A DNA stretch of 64,000 nt, from the NCBI RefSeq assembly GCF_008638345.1, contig NZ_VTVA01000012.1, positions 1-64,000 on the forward strand, read 5' to 3'. Positions 9,799 through 19,812 of the stretch are shown one piece after another (position 1 is the first letter of the stretch; each line of letters begins with the position of its first letter). The position numbers and the translations under genes were made by a program. This DNA comes from Pseudomonas saliphila. Lineage in GTDB: Bacteria > Pseudomonadota > Gammaproteobacteria > Pseudomonadales > Pseudomonadaceae. Below the pieces are notes generated by a model. That model was not told the origin of the DNA, did no database searches, and saw only the letters and a list, made by a program, of their open reading frames with translations.

Positions 9799-10985
9799 GC
9801 GACTACTCGATTTTCACCTCTGAATCCGTCTCAGAAGGCCATCCGGACAAGCTGGCCGATCAGATCTCCGACGCCGTGCTCGATGCCATCATCAGCGAAG
9901 ACAAATACGCCCGGGTGGCCTGCGAAACCATGGTCAAGACCGGTGTGGCGATCGTCGGTGGTGAAATCACCACCAGCGCCTGGGTTGACCTGGAAGACCT
10001 GGTCCGCGGCGTGATCAAGGACGTTGGTTACACGTCCTCCGAGGTCGGTTACGACGCGGATACCTGCGGCGTGATCAATATCATCGGCAAGCAGTCACCC
10101 GATATTGCCCAGGGTGTTGACCGCCAGAAGCCTGAAGACCAGGGCGCCGGCGATCAAGGTTTGATGTTCGGCTACGCCAGTAACGAAACCGACGTGCTGA
10201 TGCCCGCACCAGTGACCTTTGCTCACCGTCTGGTTGAGCGTCAGGCGGAAGTGCGCAAGAACGGCACGCTGAACTGGTTGCGCCCCGATGCCAAATCCCA
10301 GGTGACCTGCCGCTATGACAACGGCAAGGTGGTCGGCATCGACGCCATCGTATTATCGACCCAGCACAATCCCGAGATCAGCCAGCCTGATCTGCGCGAA
10401 GCGGTCATGGAAACCATCGTCAAACATGTGATTCCGGCCGAGCTGCTACATGCCGACACCCAGTACCACATCAATCCGACCGGCAAGTTTGTCATTGGTG
10501 GTCCGGTTGGCGACTGCGGCCTGACTGGCCGCAAGATTATTGTCGACACCTACGGCGGCATGGCGCGCCACGGTGGCGGTGCGTTTTCCGGCAAGGACCC
10601 GTCCAAGGTCGACCGCAGCGCTGCGTACGCAGGCCGTTATGTTGCCAAGAACATCGTTGCCGCCGGTCTGGCTGATCGCTGCGAAATCCAGGTGTCCTAC
10701 GCCATCGGCGTAGCGCAGCCGACCTCGGTCTCGATCAACACCTTCGGCACCGGCAAGATCAGCGATGACAAGATCGTCCAGCTGGTCCGCGCGCATTTCG
10801 ACCTGCGGCCCTATGCGATTACCCGCGTGCTGGATCTGCTGCATCCGATGTACCGCGCCACCGCCGCCTACGGTCACTTCGGCCGTACGCCGGTAGAAAT
10901 GACCGTCAAGGGCGACACCTTCACTGCCTTCCCCTGGGAGAAGACAGATCTGGCAGAAACACTCAAGGCTGAAGCAGGGCTTTAA
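9795..10985 (+). CDS. metK: S-adenosylmethionine synthase
   Basis: 396 residues, standard length. It makes SAM from methionine and ATP. Motifs are [26 protein letters not shown] at the N-terminus, [12 protein letters not shown] (the signature hexapeptide region) and [19 protein letters not shown] (the P-loop-like segment), with GHFGR near the C-terminus. It overlaps the upstream regulator gene by four bases. Regulation is probably through the palindrome at 8715-8738. Confidence 0.97.
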   Translation: MSDYSIFTSESVSEGHPDKLADQISDAVLDAIISEDKYARVACETMVKTGVAIVGGEITTSAWVDLEDLVRGVIKDVGYTSSEVGYDADTCGVINIIGKQSPDIAQGVDRQKPEDQGAGDQGLMFGYASNETDVLMPAPVTFAHRLVERQAEVRKNGTLNWLRPDAKSQVTCRYDNGKVVGIDAIVLSTQHNPEISQPDLREAVMETIVKHVIPAELLHADTQYHINPTGKFVIGGPVGDCGLTGRKIIVDTYGGMARHGGGAFSGKDPSKVDRSAAYAGRYVAKNIVAAGLADRCEIQVSYAIGVAQPTSVSINTFGTGKISDDKIVQLVRAHFDLRPYAITRVLDLLHPMYRATAAYGHFGRTPVEMTVKGDTFTAFPWEKTDLAETLKAEAGL

Positions 10986-11036
10986 GACAGGATCAGGGAG
11001 CCGCTGCAAAACGTAGCGAGCAACGGCCGCCCTTAC

Positions 11037-11498
11037 TTAACGCCGGAAATCGTCGTGACAGGATTTACATGATTGTTGAACGGCGCGCAGCGGGTCGCGC
11101 ACGGCTTCCGGATCCTCGGCACCGTCCTTGACCGCCGCCGCGAGCATCGCGGAGGCGTTCTGGAAATCATCGATACGCAGCGAGAACGCCAGCGGCTCGG
11201 ACCAGATTTCCGGCAGCGCGTCGGTTGGCTGGGTTGACTCGCCGGGCTCGGGGAAGTGCTCCCAGGGCGCGTCAGACAAGGCATCGAGTTGCCGCGCATG
11301 TTCGGCAAAGGCTTCGCCATCGTAGGCCAGGCGGTCGCTGAACATGCCGCCCATGGGCTCGCTGTGATGGAGCATTTGTTTGAATAGGGCCTGGCGCTTG
11401 CCCTCCGGGGAATCGGGATCGACTTCGTCGGCACAGCCGACAAGGGCAAGGGACAGCGCAACAGGTACGAATAATTTGAAGATTGGAACAGCTGGCAT
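11037..11498 (-). CDS. Cytochrome c-prime-like lipoprotein
   Basis: 153 residues. The N-terminus has a hydrophobic stretch ending in LALVGC, a lipobox, so the protein is probably lipid-anchored in the periplasm. The single haem-binding motif CKSCH lies six residues from the C-terminus, as in class II cytochromes (cytochrome c-prime and c-556), whose four-helix bundle would fit the 110 residues before it. It converges on metK. The start has only a weak Shine-Dalgarno. The function may be nitric-oxide or electron handling, but nothing in the context decides this. Confidence 0.75.
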   Translation of the reverse strand: MPAVPIFKLFVPVALSLALVGCADEVDPDSPEGKRQALFKQMLHHSEPMGGMFSDRLAYDGEAFAEHARQLDALSDAPWEHFPEPGESTQPTDALPEIWSEPLAFSLRIDDFQNASAMLAAAVKDGAEDPEAVRDPLRAVQQSCKSCHDDFRR

Positions 11499-11601
11499 CG
11501 TTTCATTCCGACTTTACATGACGGGCGCAAGTATCACCGCTCCCGCCAATCAGGCCAAGGGGACGCTGTTGCACTAGATGTCCCCGGCCAACCGAATTGA
11601 C

Positions 11602-11672
11602 CCTCCGAGGGGCGCTGCAGCGGTCAGATGACCGTCAGGCTCGGAGAGTGTCGCGAACGACAACCGCGCCCA
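11602..11672 (+). promoter_or_regulatory. S-adenosylhomocysteine (SAH) riboswitch
   Basis: It lies just upstream of sahH. Stem P1 is ctccgag (11603-11609) with ctcggag (11640-11646). An inner hairpin is cggtca/tgaccg (11621-11634). The conserved core gcgctgca follows P1, and aggctcgg closes it. A pseudoknot of six pairs joins gggcgc (11610-11615) to gcgccc (11666-11671). This matches the SAH riboswitch class found before ahcY in Pseudomonas. It turns expression on when SAH accumulates. Boundaries are approximate. Confidence 0.92.
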
Positions 11673-11699
11673 TTCGCCGAACACGAATGGAGTACCCGC

Positions 11700-13106
11700 A
11701 TGAGTGCAGTAATGAACGACACAGAATTCAATGACTATAAGGTAGCCGATATCAGCCTGGCCGATTGGGGCCGCCGCGAGATCATCATCGCCGAGTCGGA
11801 AATGCCGGCTCTGCTGGCCTTGCGCACCAAGTACGCTGGCGAACAGCCGCTCAAGGGTGCCAAGATCCTGGGCTGCATTCACATGACCATCCAGACCGCG
11901 GTGTTGATCGAGACGCTGACCAACCTGGGTGCCGAAGTGCGCTGGTCCTCGTGCAACATCTTCTCCACCCAGGACCAGGCTGCCGCAGCCATTGCCGCCG
12001 CCGGCGTTCCGGTTTTCGCCTGGAAGGGCGAAACGGACGACGAATATGAGTGGTGTCTGGAGCAGACCATCCTCAAGGACGGCAAGCCCTGGGACGCCAA
12101 CATGGTGCTCGACGATGGCGGTGACCTGACCCAGCTGCTGCATGACAAGTATCCGCAGGTGCTGGAAGGTGTTCACGGCGTGACCGAGGAAACCACTACC
12201 GGCGTACACCGTCTGCAGGACATGTTGAAAAAGGGCACCCTGAAGATCCCGGCGATCAACGTCAATGATTCGGTAACCAAGAGCAAGAACGACAACAAGT
12301 ACGGCTGCCGTCACAGCCTGAACGATGCCATCAAGCGCGCTACCGACCACCTGCTGTCGGGCAAGCAGGCGCTGGTCATCGGCTACGGTGATGTGGGCAA
12401 GGGCTCGGCTGCCTCGCTGCGTCAGGAAGGCATGATCGTCAAGATCAGTGAAGTCGACCCCATCTGCGCCATGCAGGCGTGCATGGACGGTTTCGAGCTG
12501 GTCTCCCCGTACAAGGACGGTGTCAATGACGGTACCGACGGCTGCGTTGATGCTGCCTTGTTGGGCAAGATCGATCTGATCGTCACCACCACCGGCAATG
12601 CCAACGTGTGTGATGCGCCCATGCTCAAGGCACTGAAGAAGCGCGCGGTAGTGTGCAACATCGGTCACTTCGACAACGAAATCGACACGGCCTTCATGCG
12701 CAAGAACTGGGGCTGGGAAGAGGTCAAGCCGCAGGTGCACAAGATCCACCGCACCGGCACCCAGGTCGACACTGCCAACGATGACTACCTGATTCTGCTC
12801 GCCGAAGGTCGTTTGGTGAACCTGGGCAATGCCACAGGCCACCCTAGCCGGATCATGGATGGCTCCTTCGCCAACCAGGTACTGGCGCAGATCCACCTGT
12901 TCAACGAGAAATTCGCCGATCTGCCGGTCGTTGAAAAGACCAAAAACGTCACCGTTATGGTCCTGCCGAAGAAGCTCGACGAAGAGGTGGCACTGGAGAT
13001 GGTCAAGGGTTTCGGCGGTGTTATTACCCAGCTGACACCCGCACAGGCCGACTACATTGGCGTGAGCCAGGAAGGTCCGTTCAAGCCGGACTCCTATCGC
13101 TACTAA
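11700..13106 (+). CDS. sahH: S-adenosyl-L-homocysteine hydrolase
   Basis: 468 residues from the ATG at 11700 (ggag upstream); the longer open frame runs back through the riboswitch and is not a credible start. It splits SAH into adenosine and homocysteine, using bound NAD. Seen are [13 protein letters not shown] near the N-terminus, the NAD-binding [23 protein letters not shown], and the family C-terminus ending in PDSYRY. It carries the insertion typical of the long bacterial forms. The SAH riboswitch directly upstream and metF downstream place it in the activated-methyl cycle with metK. Confidence 0.97.
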   Translation: MSAVMNDTEFNDYKVADISLADWGRREIIIAESEMPALLALRTKYAGEQPLKGAKILGCIHMTIQTAVLIETLTNLGAEVRWSSCNIFSTQDQAAAAIAAAGVPVFAWKGETDDEYEWCLEQTILKDGKPWDANMVLDDGGDLTQLLHDKYPQVLEGVHGVTEETTTGVHRLQDMLKKGTLKIPAINVNDSVTKSKNDNKYGCRHSLNDAIKRATDHLLSGKQALVIGYGDVGKGSAASLRQEGMIVKISEVDPICAMQACMDGFELVSPYKDGVNDGTDGCVDAALLGKIDLIVTTTGNANVCDAPMLKALKKRAVVCNIGHFDNEIDTAFMRKNWGWEEVKPQVHKIHRTGTQVDTANDDYLILLAEGRLVNLGNATGHPSRIMDGSFANQVLAQIHLFNEKFADLPVVEKTKNVTVMVLPKKLDEEVALEMVKGFGGVITQLTPAQADYIGVSQEGPFKPDSYRY

Positions 13107-13133
13107 AACCAGCTACAGGTGACGCACTTCACC

Positions 13134-13166
13134 GCGAGCTGCACGTGCCCGGCACGTACAGCTCGC
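13134..13166. promoter_or_regulatory. Strong hairpin between sahH and metF
   Basis: Arms gcgagctg (13134-13141) and cagctcgc (13159-13166) are perfect. After one mismatch the stem continues for six more pairs to a three-base loop. No T-tract follows, so it may be a weak or Rho-assisted terminator, an mRNA-stabilising element or a processing site between two genes of the same pathway. Confidence 0.5.
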
Positions 13167-13205
13167 AGTGTTCGCTGAGCGCCTGCCGCGCGTGAGACAA
13201 AAAGC

Positions 13206-14054
13206 ATGACCACACAGCAGAATAATCCCATCAGCTTCGAGTTCTTCCCGACCAAGACTGATGCCGGGCATGAAAAACTGATCGCCGCAGCCCACGTAAT
13301 TGCCGCAGAAAAGCCCGAGTTCTTCTCGGTGACCTACGGCGCCGGTGGCTCGACTCGCGATCGCACGGTCAATACCGTGCTGCAGCTTGATCAGGACGTA
13401 AAGATCCCGACCGCGCCGCATCTATCGTGCGTGGGGGACTCCAAAGAGGACTTGCGCAGCCTGCTTAATCAGTACCGTGATGCGGGCATCAAGCGCATCG
13501 TTGCCCTGCGCGGCGACCTGCCGTCCGGTATGGGGCAGGCCTCGGGCGAGCTGCGTTATGCCAACGAACTGGTCGAGTTCATCCGCAAGGAAACAGGCGA
13601 TCACTTCATTATCGAAGTCGCCGCCTACCCTGAAGCACATCCGCAGGCACGGCACTTCGAAGCGGATCTGGAGAATTTCATTCGCAAGGCCAAGGCCGGT
13701 GCGGATAGCGCGATTACCCAGTATTTCTTCAATGCCGACTGCTACTTTCACTTCGTCGAGCGGGTTCGCCAGGCCGGGGTGGATATCCCGGTAATTCCGG
13801 GGATCATGCCGATCACCAATTACACCAAGCTGGCGCGTTTTTCCGACTCCTGCGGCGCTGAAATCCCGCGCTGGATTCGCAAGCAGCTGGAAGCCTACGG
13901 CGACGATAGCGCCAGCATTGCCGGGTTCGGTACCGAGGTGATCAGCCACATGTGCGAACGCCTGCTGGATGGCGGTGCACCCGGGCTGCACTTCTATACG
14001 CTGAATCAGGCCGAGCCGAGTCTGGCCGTGTGGCGCAACCTGCGCGGGCACTGA
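13206..14054 (+). CDS. metF: 5,10-methylenetetrahydrofolate reductase
   Basis: 282 residues, the usual bacterial length. A flavoprotein that reduces methylene-tetrahydrofolate to the 5-methyl form used for homocysteine remethylation. Motifs are ISFEFFPTKTD at the N-terminus, FFSVTYGAGGSTRDRT, PHLSCVG, RIVALRGDLPSGMG, and the DSAITQYFFNADCYFHFVERV and VIPGIMPITNYTKLARF segments of the TIM barrel. It follows sahH by 99 bases containing a hairpin. With sahH and metK it completes most of the methionine/SAM cycle in one neighbourhood; no methionine synthase is present here. Confidence 0.95.
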   Translation: MTTQQNNPISFEFFPTKTDAGHEKLIAAAHVIAAEKPEFFSVTYGAGGSTRDRTVNTVLQLDQDVKIPTAPHLSCVGDSKEDLRSLLNQYRDAGIKRIVALRGDLPSGMGQASGELRYANELVEFIRKETGDHFIIEVAAYPEAHPQARHFEADLENFIRKAKAGADSAITQYFFNADCYFHFVERVRQAGVDIPVIPGIMPITNYTKLARFSDSCGAEIPRWIRKQLEAYGDDSASIAGFGTEVISHMCERLLDGGAPGLHFYTLNQAEPSLAVWRNLRGH

Positions 14055-14110
14055 AGCACGCTCAGCAGCTGGCTTAAAAAACAGCCAATTGTTCTCATTC
14101 TGGAGCGAAT

Positions 14111-14135
14111 TCTGGCGGCCGATACGGCCGCCAGA
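14111..14135. terminator. Hairpin after metF
   Basis: Ten-bp perfect arms tctggcggcc (14111-14120) and ggccgccaga (14126-14135) with a five-base loop, 56 bases after the metF stop. No T-run follows, so termination is probable by position but unproven. A likely -10 box (tatact) for the helicase gene follows about 30 bases later. Confidence 0.5.
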
Positions 14136-14239
14136 CACTCCCCTCAACGCATCCTGCGCGATTCTGTTATACTCGCGCTCCTTCATCATCGGCCGCACGG
14201 ACAAATCGCTCCGCAAACGGCCATCACAGGGTTATCTGA

Positions 14240-15754
14240 ATGTCCTTTGCTTCTCTCGGTCTCTCCGACGTGCTCGTGCGCGCCGTAGCGGCCACCGGTT
14301 ACACCACGCCTACCCCCGTCCAGTTACAAGCCGTCCCGGCAGTGCTCCAAGGCCGCGACCTGATGGTTGCTGCTCAGACCGGTACCGGCAAGACTGCAGG
14401 CTTCGCCCTGCCGATTCTGGAAAAGCTGTTCCCGCTTGGCCAGGCCGACAATAATGTCCGCCGCGTGCCTAAACAGGTGCGCGTACTGGTTCTGACGCCG
14501 ACCCGCGAACTCGCGGCTCAGGTTCACCAGAGCTTCGTGACCTATGGCGGCGAACTGCCAATGAAATCCGCTTGTGTCTTTGGCGGCGTCGGCGCTAACC
14601 CGCAAATGAAAGCTATCGCTCCGGGCCTCGACATTCTGGTCGCTTGCCCTGGTCGTCTGCTGGATCTGGTGGGACAGCGCGCCGTTGATCTGTCCAAGGT
14701 CGAAATCCTGGTACTTGACGAAGCGGACCGTATGCTCGACATGGGTTTCGTCCACGACGTGAAGAAAGTCATCGCCAAGCTGCCGTCTGCCCGTCAGACG
14801 CTGCTGTTCTCGGCGACGTTCTCCAAGGACATCACTGATCTGGCCAACAAGCTGTTGAACAGCCCGGCCCGCATCGAAGTGACGCCGCCTAACACCACTG
14901 TCGAGCGCATTTCGCAGACCGTGTATCGCATTGCGCCCGGCCACAAGCGTGCGCTGGCAGCCCACCTCATCACGCAGGGTGCGTGGGAGCAGGTGCTGAT
15001 CTTTACTCGTACCAAGCACGGCGCTAACCGTCTGGCCGAGTACCTGGACAAGAATGGCCTGGCATCCGCCGCCATCCATGGCAACAAGAGTCAGAGCGCT
15101 CGCACCAAAGCCCTGGCCGATTTCAAAGCCAACAAGCTGCGCATTCTGGTTGCCACGGATATTGCTGCGCGGGGTCTGGATATCGACCAATTGCCGCACG
15201 TCATCAACTTCGAGCTGCCTAACGTTTCGGAAGACTACGTTCACCGTATCGGTCGTACCGGTCGTGCCGGACGCAGCGGCGGCGCTGTTTCACTTGTCAG
15301 CCCCGACGAAGAAAAACTGCTCAAGGCCATCGAACGCATGACCCGTCAGCGCATCGACGAAGGCGACCTGCAGGGCTTCGAGCCTCCAGCCCAGGGCGAG
15401 CTCAACAGCGACCGCCCAGAGCGCCCACGCGCTGCGCCAGGTGCGGGCCGTGGTCGCCCCGCAGCAAACGGTGCTCAGAAACCTGCTCGCAGTCCCGGCC
15501 GCAGCGACAAGCCGCGTGCCGATAAGCCCCGCGCTGACAAGCCGCGCTCGGATCGTCCGCGTACCAGCGGTCGTCCGAACAACGAACCGCGTGCAGCCCG
15601 TCCTGGCATCAACGAACCCCGTGATGCAGTAGCCGAAGAAAGACGGCTGCAGGCTCACGGTAATCGGGCTGTTCCGCCAAGCGGCGCATCGCATGACAGC
15701 GCACCGCGTTCAAACCGTCCGCAGCGCGAAAAGCCAGCCCTGTTCAGTCGTTAA
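14240..15754 (+). CDS. rhlE: DEAD-box RNA helicase, RhlE type
   Basis: 504 residues. Two RecA-like domains cover about residues 1-375: Q motif [14 protein letters not shown], Walker [21 protein letters not shown], the DEAD box as [16 protein letters not shown], and motif [15 protein letters not shown]. The remaining ~130 residues are a low-complexity basic tail with repeated [19 protein letters not shown] units, as in RhlE and DbpA-like helicases that bind RNA non-specifically. Its role is ATP-dependent RNA unwinding in ribosome assembly or RNA decay. It is monocistronic, with an intrinsic terminator just after it. Confidence 0.9.
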   Translation: MSFASLGLSDVLVRAVAATGYTTPTPVQLQAVPAVLQGRDLMVAAQTGTGKTAGFALPILEKLFPLGQADNNVRRVPKQVRVLVLTPTRELAAQVHQSFVTYGGELPMKSACVFGGVGANPQMKAIAPGLDILVACPGRLLDLVGQRAVDLSKVEILVLDEADRMLDMGFVHDVKKVIAKLPSARQTLLFSATFSKDITDLANKLLNSPARIEVTPPNTTVERISQTVYRIAPGHKRALAAHLITQGAWEQVLIFTRTKHGANRLAEYLDKNGLASAAIHGNKSQSARTKALADFKANKLRILVATDIAARGLDIDQLPHVINFELPNVSEDYVHRIGRTGRAGRSGGAVSLVSPDEEKLLKAIERMTRQRIDEGDLQGFEPPAQGELNSDRPERPRAAPGAGRGRPAANGAQKPARSPGRSDKPRADKPRADKPRSDRPRTSGRPNNEPRAARPGINEPRDAVAEERRLQAHGNRAVPPSGASHDSAPRSNRPQREKPALFSR

Positions 15755-15775
15755 GACGCCACCAGCGCTGCACAC

Positions 15776-15800
15776 AAGGCCCGGTTCTTCCGGGCCTTTT
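15776..15800 (+). terminator. Intrinsic terminator after rhlE
   Basis: Arms aaggcccgg and ccgggcctt with a five-base loop, followed by a short T-run. It begins 21 bases after the helicase stop codon. Confidence 0.85.
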
Positions 15801-15916
15801 GCTGTCTGCAGAACCATGATCCGTCGCTCCGTTCGCAGATTTACCCGCCGTTTTTGCTCACCCCGCGTCCTCTACCTATAGTTGATGGGATTACAGTCTT
15901 CTCAGAGGAATGCTTG

Positions 15917-16498
15917 ATGACCCACCCCCCGCGCCTTCTACTTGGTGCTGGTTTGCTAGTGGCGGCTAACGCGTGCCTGGCGCAGACCATCAGCCCGCAG
16001 CCAGAGCCCGGCTTGTGGCGCAGCCACGCCACCACACTGGTCGACGGCAGGGATGCCCAGGCCGAGATTCGCAAACAGCAGGAAGCCGTCCTGGCGCAAC
16101 TCCCCGCTGAGCAACGCGCGCAGATGGCAGCGACGCTGGAATCAGAAGAGGACCTGAGGACGACAACTGACTGCATAACCGCCGAAGACGCAGCCTTGAT
16201 GGTCGACCCGCAGGCACTGCTGGCCGAAGCCCAGCAAAATATGAGTGGCTGCGATCTGCAGATCGAACAGGACGGCCCATCGCGCCTCGCATTTCAGGGC
16301 ACCTGTTCCGGCGATCATGGTTTTGTCGGTGAGATGCACGGCGATCTGGAAATGATCAGCAGTCGGGAGATGCGCTCATCATTCTCCGGCATGAGTAATC
16401 ACGCGGCGACAGCCGGAGACGAGGACCCAGTGAAGATAGAGCACACCGAGGTGTCCACGTGGATTTCGGCAGATTGCACTGAGCTCGCCGCGCCCTGA
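15917..16498 (+). CDS. Periplasmic DUF3617-family protein
   Basis: 193 residues from the ATG at 15917 (agagga upstream). A signal peptide ending in LVAANACLAQ leads into PGLWRSHATTLVDG, the usual opening of DUF3617 proteins; four cysteines later in the chain (CITAEDA, CDLQIEQ, GTCSGDH and the final DC) could form two disulfides. The family is widespread in Proteobacteria with no assigned biochemical function. The gene stands alone between a terminator and the stress-protein gene. Confidence 0.75.
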   Translation: MTHPPRLLLGAGLLVAANACLAQTISPQPEPGLWRSHATTLVDGRDAQAEIRKQQEAVLAQLPAEQRAQMAATLESEEDLRTTTDCITAEDAALMVDPQALLAEAQQNMSGCDLQIEQDGPSRLAFQGTCSGDHGFVGEMHGDLEMISSREMRSSFSGMSNHAATAGDEDPVKIEHTEVSTWISADCTELAAP

Positions 16499-16578
16499 AC
16501 GCCGCGCTTTAGTGGAATTAAGCAGCTATCATCAAGTCAGAATGCGTAACAGGCCGTCACGATTGGTAAGGAGACACC

Positions 16579-17370
16579 ATGCTGAAGCACTGCATTTTGA
16601 GCGTCGATTATTCCGAGAAATGGGAAAAGATATTCGAGCATCTGCCGGGCGTCATCAAGCTGCTGGGCGTAGAGCGATTGAGCCTGACCCACGTGGTCGA
16701 GACGCACAACCGTCCGCGGCTGGAGGACAACGACTCGGCTATCGCCCACCATCTGGAAAAGATCGCCAAGCGCCTGCAAACCGAGCTCAATGTCCAGGTC
16801 GATCAGGTGATCCGCCACGGGTTTCCTGCATCCGAACTGGCCGCCGCAGCGCGCAAAATCCACGCCGATGGCATCATCGCGCTAAACCGTAATCATTCGG
16901 CAGGCCGCGCTGCGCTGTTTGGCAACGTAGTGTTGAATCTGACCCGGGTCAGCAGCGTACCGGTAGTGGTGATACCTGCCGATGCCGAGCGGGTTCCGGA
17001 CGACTCCCCGTTGATGCTGGCGACCGATGGCTCGGACTCCTCACGCAATGCTCAGCGCGCCTTCGAGAAAATGCTGGCCCGGATCGATCATGGATTCGTT
17101 GTCTGGGTCAAGGATGCCCACGATGAGGGTCATGCTGAAGAGCGTGTGCAGCCGGTGCTGCAGCATTTCACCGACACCTACCCGAAGGTCGAGTCACGGC
17201 GGCTCTCAGGTGATCCCGCGGAGAAACTGGTCTCCTTCGCCAGCCAGGAGCAGGTCGCGCTGCTTATCATTGGCAAGCGGGGCAACACGCCTATTACCGA
17301 ATTGATGGTGGGCAGTACCGCCGAAGCGGTTGCCAGGGCCAGTCACTGTCCGGTGCTGTTGGTTCCCTGA
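16579..17370 (+). CDS. Universal stress protein with two Usp domains
   Basis: 263 residues. The first Usp domain covers about 1-140 and the second about 150-263. The second ends with LLIIGKRGNTPITELMVGSTAEAVARASHCPVLLVP, which has the G-rich ATP-binding signature of UspA proteins (G-x2-G-x9-G-S). The first has the corresponding strand GIIALNRNHSAGRAALFGNVVLNLTRVSSVPVVVIP with a weaker nucleotide motif. Tandem Usp proteins of this size act in oxygen, energy or membrane stress. It is preceded by a plain promoter region and followed by the gcdH terminator on the other strand. Confidence 0.85.
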   Translation: MLKHCILSVDYSEKWEKIFEHLPGVIKLLGVERLSLTHVVETHNRPRLEDNDSAIAHHLEKIAKRLQTELNVQVDQVIRHGFPASELAAAARKIHADGIIALNRNHSAGRAALFGNVVLNLTRVSSVPVVVIPADAERVPDDSPLMLATDGSDSSRNAQRAFEKMLARIDHGFVVWVKDAHDEGHAEERVQPVLQHFTDTYPKVESRRLSGDPAEKLVSFASQEQVALLIIGKRGNTPITELMVGSTAEAVARASHCPVLLVP

Positions 17371-17410
17371 CGGATTCCGCTTCGGCACATCAGCCCATGA
17401 GACAGATACC

Positions 17411-17443
17411 AAAACGGGGCTGAAGGGTTTCCCCTTCAGCCCC
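17411..17443 (-). terminator. Intrinsic terminator of gcdH
   Basis: Twelve-bp perfect arms ggggctgaaggg and cccttcagcccc with a four-base loop. Read on the minus strand, the stem is followed by gtttt, giving an intrinsic terminator 20 bases after the gcdH stop. It may also stop plus-strand read-through from the stress-protein gene. Confidence 0.85.
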
Positions 17444-17463
17444 GCCTTCAATCGCAATCAGGC

Positions 17464-18648
17464 TTAGAAAAAAGCCTGCAGCCCAGTCTGTGCACGACCC
17501 AGAATCAGTGCGTGCACGTCATGCGTACCTTCGTAGGTGTTGACTACCTCGAGGTTGACCACGTGGCGAATCACACCGAACTCGTCGGAAATCCCGTTAC
17601 CACCCAGCATGTCACGAGCGACGCGAGCGATATCCAGCGACTTGCCGCAGGAGTTGCGCTTCATGATGGAGGTGATTTCGACGGCTGCAGTGCCCTCGTC
17701 CTTCATGCGACCCAGGCGCAGACAGCCCTGCAGCGCCATGGTGATTTCGGTCTGCATGTCAGCCAGCTTCTTCTGTACCAGCTGGGTTTGCGCCAACGGA
17801 CGACCAAACTGCTTACGATCCAGGGTGTACTGACGAGCTGTGTGCCAGCAGAATTCCGCTGCACCCAACGCACCCCAGGCAATCCCGTAGCGTGCGGAGT
17901 TAAGACAGGTAAACGGCCCTTTCAGACCCGTCACACCCGGCATCAGGTTTTCTTCGGGAACGAACACGTCTTCCATCACGATCTCGCCGGTGATCGATGT
18001 ACGCAGGCCAACCTTGCCCTTGATCGTCGGAGCGCTCAGACCTTCCCAGCCTTTCTCAAGAATAAAGCCGCGAATCACATCGTCTTCAGTCTTGGCCCAG
18101 ACAACGAACACATCAGCGATCGGGCTGTTGGTGATCCACATCTTCGCACCGCTCAGACGATAACCACCCTCAACCTTGCGCGCGCGGGTAACCATGGAAC
18201 CCGGATCGGAGCCGTGGTTGGGTTCGGTCAGACCGAAACAGCCGATGAACTCACCGCTGGCCAGCTTGGGCAGATACTTCTGCTTCTGCTCTTCGGTACC
18301 GAATTCGTTAATTGGCACCATAACCAGAGAGGACTGCACACTCATCATCGAACGGTAACCGGAATCGACACGCTCCACTTCGCGGGCAATCAGACCGTAG
18401 CTGACATAATTCAAGCCGCTTCCGCCGTACTGTTCGGGAATAGTCGCGCCCAGCAGGCCAAGCTCGCCCATTTCGCGGAAAATCGCCGCATCAGTCTGCT
18501 CATGACGGAAGGATTCAAGCACCCGTGGCATCAGCTTCTGCTGGCAGTACTGAGCAGCTGAGTCGCGCACCATGCGCTCTTCTTCGGTCAGCTGCTGGTC
18601 AAGCAACAGCGGATCACTCCAGTTGAAACTTGCTTTGGAATCGGCCAT
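17464..18648 (-). CDS. gcdH: Glutaryl-CoA dehydrogenase
   Basis: 394 residues from the ATG at 18648 (ggag upstream). A FAD acyl-CoA dehydrogenase that oxidises and decarboxylates glutaryl-CoA to crotonyl-CoA in lysine and tryptophan breakdown. Diagnostic are [77 protein letters not shown], and [17 protein letters not shown], which holds the catalytic Glu. A LysR regulator is divergent, as in Pseudomonas (GcdR). The CoA-transferase gene that normally follows gcdH in Pseudomonas is absent; a terminator comes instead. Confidence 0.94.
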   Translation of the reverse strand: MADSKASFNWSDPLLLDQQLTEEERMVRDSAAQYCQQKLMPRVLESFRHEQTDAAIFREMGELGLLGATIPEQYGGSGLNYVSYGLIAREVERVDSGYRSMMSVQSSLVMVPINEFGTEEQKQKYLPKLASGEFIGCFGLTEPNHGSDPGSMVTRARKVEGGYRLSGAKMWITNSPIADVFVVWAKTEDDVIRGFILEKGWEGLSAPTIKGKVGLRTSITGEIVMEDVFVPEENLMPGVTGLKGPFTCLNSARYGIAWGALGAAEFCWHTARQYTLDRKQFGRPLAQTQLVQKKLADMQTEITMALQGCLRLGRMKDEGTAAVEITSIMKRNSCGKSLDIARVARDMLGGNGISDEFGVIRHVVNLEVVNTYEGTHDVHALILGRAQTGLQAFF

Positions 18649-18676
18649 GGGCACTCCGTATGTGTTTGTTGTGATG

Positions 18677-18694
18677 GGCACTGAAGGCAGTGCC
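18677..18694. promoter_or_regulatory. Dyad in the gcdH/LysR intergenic region
   Basis: ggcactg and cagtgcc are perfect inverse complements separated by four bases, 28 bases upstream of gcdH and 200 from the regulator start. A LysR protein binding its divergent target would use such a site. The spacing is short for the usual T-N11-A box, so this is a tentative assignment. Confidence 0.35.
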
Positions 18695-18894
18695 TCGGTA
18701 TGGACTGGATAGTAGGGGCGTCGGGAGCCGCCGGCAAGCGCCTTTTTTTCAGCCGCCTGTGCTATTTTGGAACTCCGAACTCAACGCAACCCTCACGCTG
18801 TGGTTATGACAGACCCGCTGATGGTTGATAAAGCGCATTCCGAAGCATAGTCCCGCTTTGGGGGAAGCGCACTACTGTCAACATTGGAGGCTCC

Positions 18895-19812
18895 ATGCGC
18901 CGCAAGATTCCCCCCACCCAGGCGCTGATTTGTTTCGAATCGTCCGCTCGCCATGAAAGCTTCACCAAGGCCGCCGAGGAGCTGTCGCTCACGCAGAGTG
19001 CTGTGTGCCGGCAGATTGCCAACCTGGAGGAATTCCTCGATGTGCAGCTGTTTCGACGGACCCGCCGGGGCGTCAAGCTGACCGAGGCAGGTCAGACCTA
19101 TAGCCGTCGTATCGCCAGCCGGCTGGATGCGGTGGAACGCGACACGCTGTCGGTCATGGGTAATCAGGGTACCGCCACACTCGAGCTGGCATTGGTACCG
19201 ACCTTCGGCACCCAATGGCTATTGCCGCGCCTGGGGCAGTTCATCCAGGCCAATCCGCAGGTTACCGTCAACTTTACCAACCGCACCCGCCCCTTCCTGT
19301 TCGCCGATACCGAGTTCGATGCATCCATCTATTTCGGCGATGGGGACTGGTCGGGTACCGAGGCGCACTTTTTGATGAAGGAGCACTCGGTCCCGGTCTG
19401 CAGCCCAGCGCTACTGGGTGATCGGACCGAGCTGACGCCGGCGGACATATCGGGCATGCCGCTGCTGCAACAGAGCACGCGCCCCTACGCCTGGCGACAA
19501 TGGTTTGGCTCACAGGACATGCGCGTGGAACATGACCTCAACGGCACCCGCCTGGAACTGTTCTCCATGCTCGCCCAGGCCGCCATGCTGGGCATGGGCG
19601 TGGCTCTGATACCGCCGTTTCTGATACGCAACGAACTGGAAACCCGCCGTCTGGTGATCGCCAACCCGCACAGCTTTGAAAGCGACAAGGGTTACTATCT
19701 GGTTATTCCCGAGCGCAAGGCTGAATCGGCGACCTTGCTGGCGTTCAGGGATTGGGTGATTGCCGAGGCGCAAGCGTATGGGCGGGAGGCGGTGGGCGGG
19801 CCTGTCATCTAG
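18895..19812 (+). CDS. LysR-family regulator, GcdR-like
   Basis: 305 residues. The N-terminal helix-turn-helix (RKIPPTQALICFESSARHESFTKAAEELSLTQSAVCRQIANLEEFL) is followed by the periplasmic-binding-like effector domain from about residue 90, with ATLELALVPTFGTQWLLPRLGQF and VTVNFTNRTRPFLF typical of the GcvA/AmpR branch. It is divergent from gcdH and is very probably its activator responding to glutarate. The Shine-Dalgarno is ggagg. No sign of damage. Confidence 0.88.
   Translation: MRRKIPPTQALICFESSARHESFTKAAEELSLTQSAVCRQIANLEEFLDVQLFRRTRRGVKLTEAGQTYSRRIASRLDAVERDTLSVMGNQGTATLELALVPTFGTQWLLPRLGQFIQANPQVTVNFTNRTRPFLFADTEFDASIYFGDGDWSGTEAHFLMKEHSVPVCSPALLGDRTELTPADISGMPLLQQSTRPYAWRQWFGSQDMRVEHDLNGTRLELFSMLAQAAMLGMGVALIPPFLIRNELETRRLVIANPHSFESDKGYYLVIPERKAESATLLAFRDWVIAEAQAYGREAVGGPVI

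Noticed and set aside
11574-12896. 440-residue frame opposite sahH
   Set aside because: Antisense shadow of sahH; it also reads through the riboswitch.
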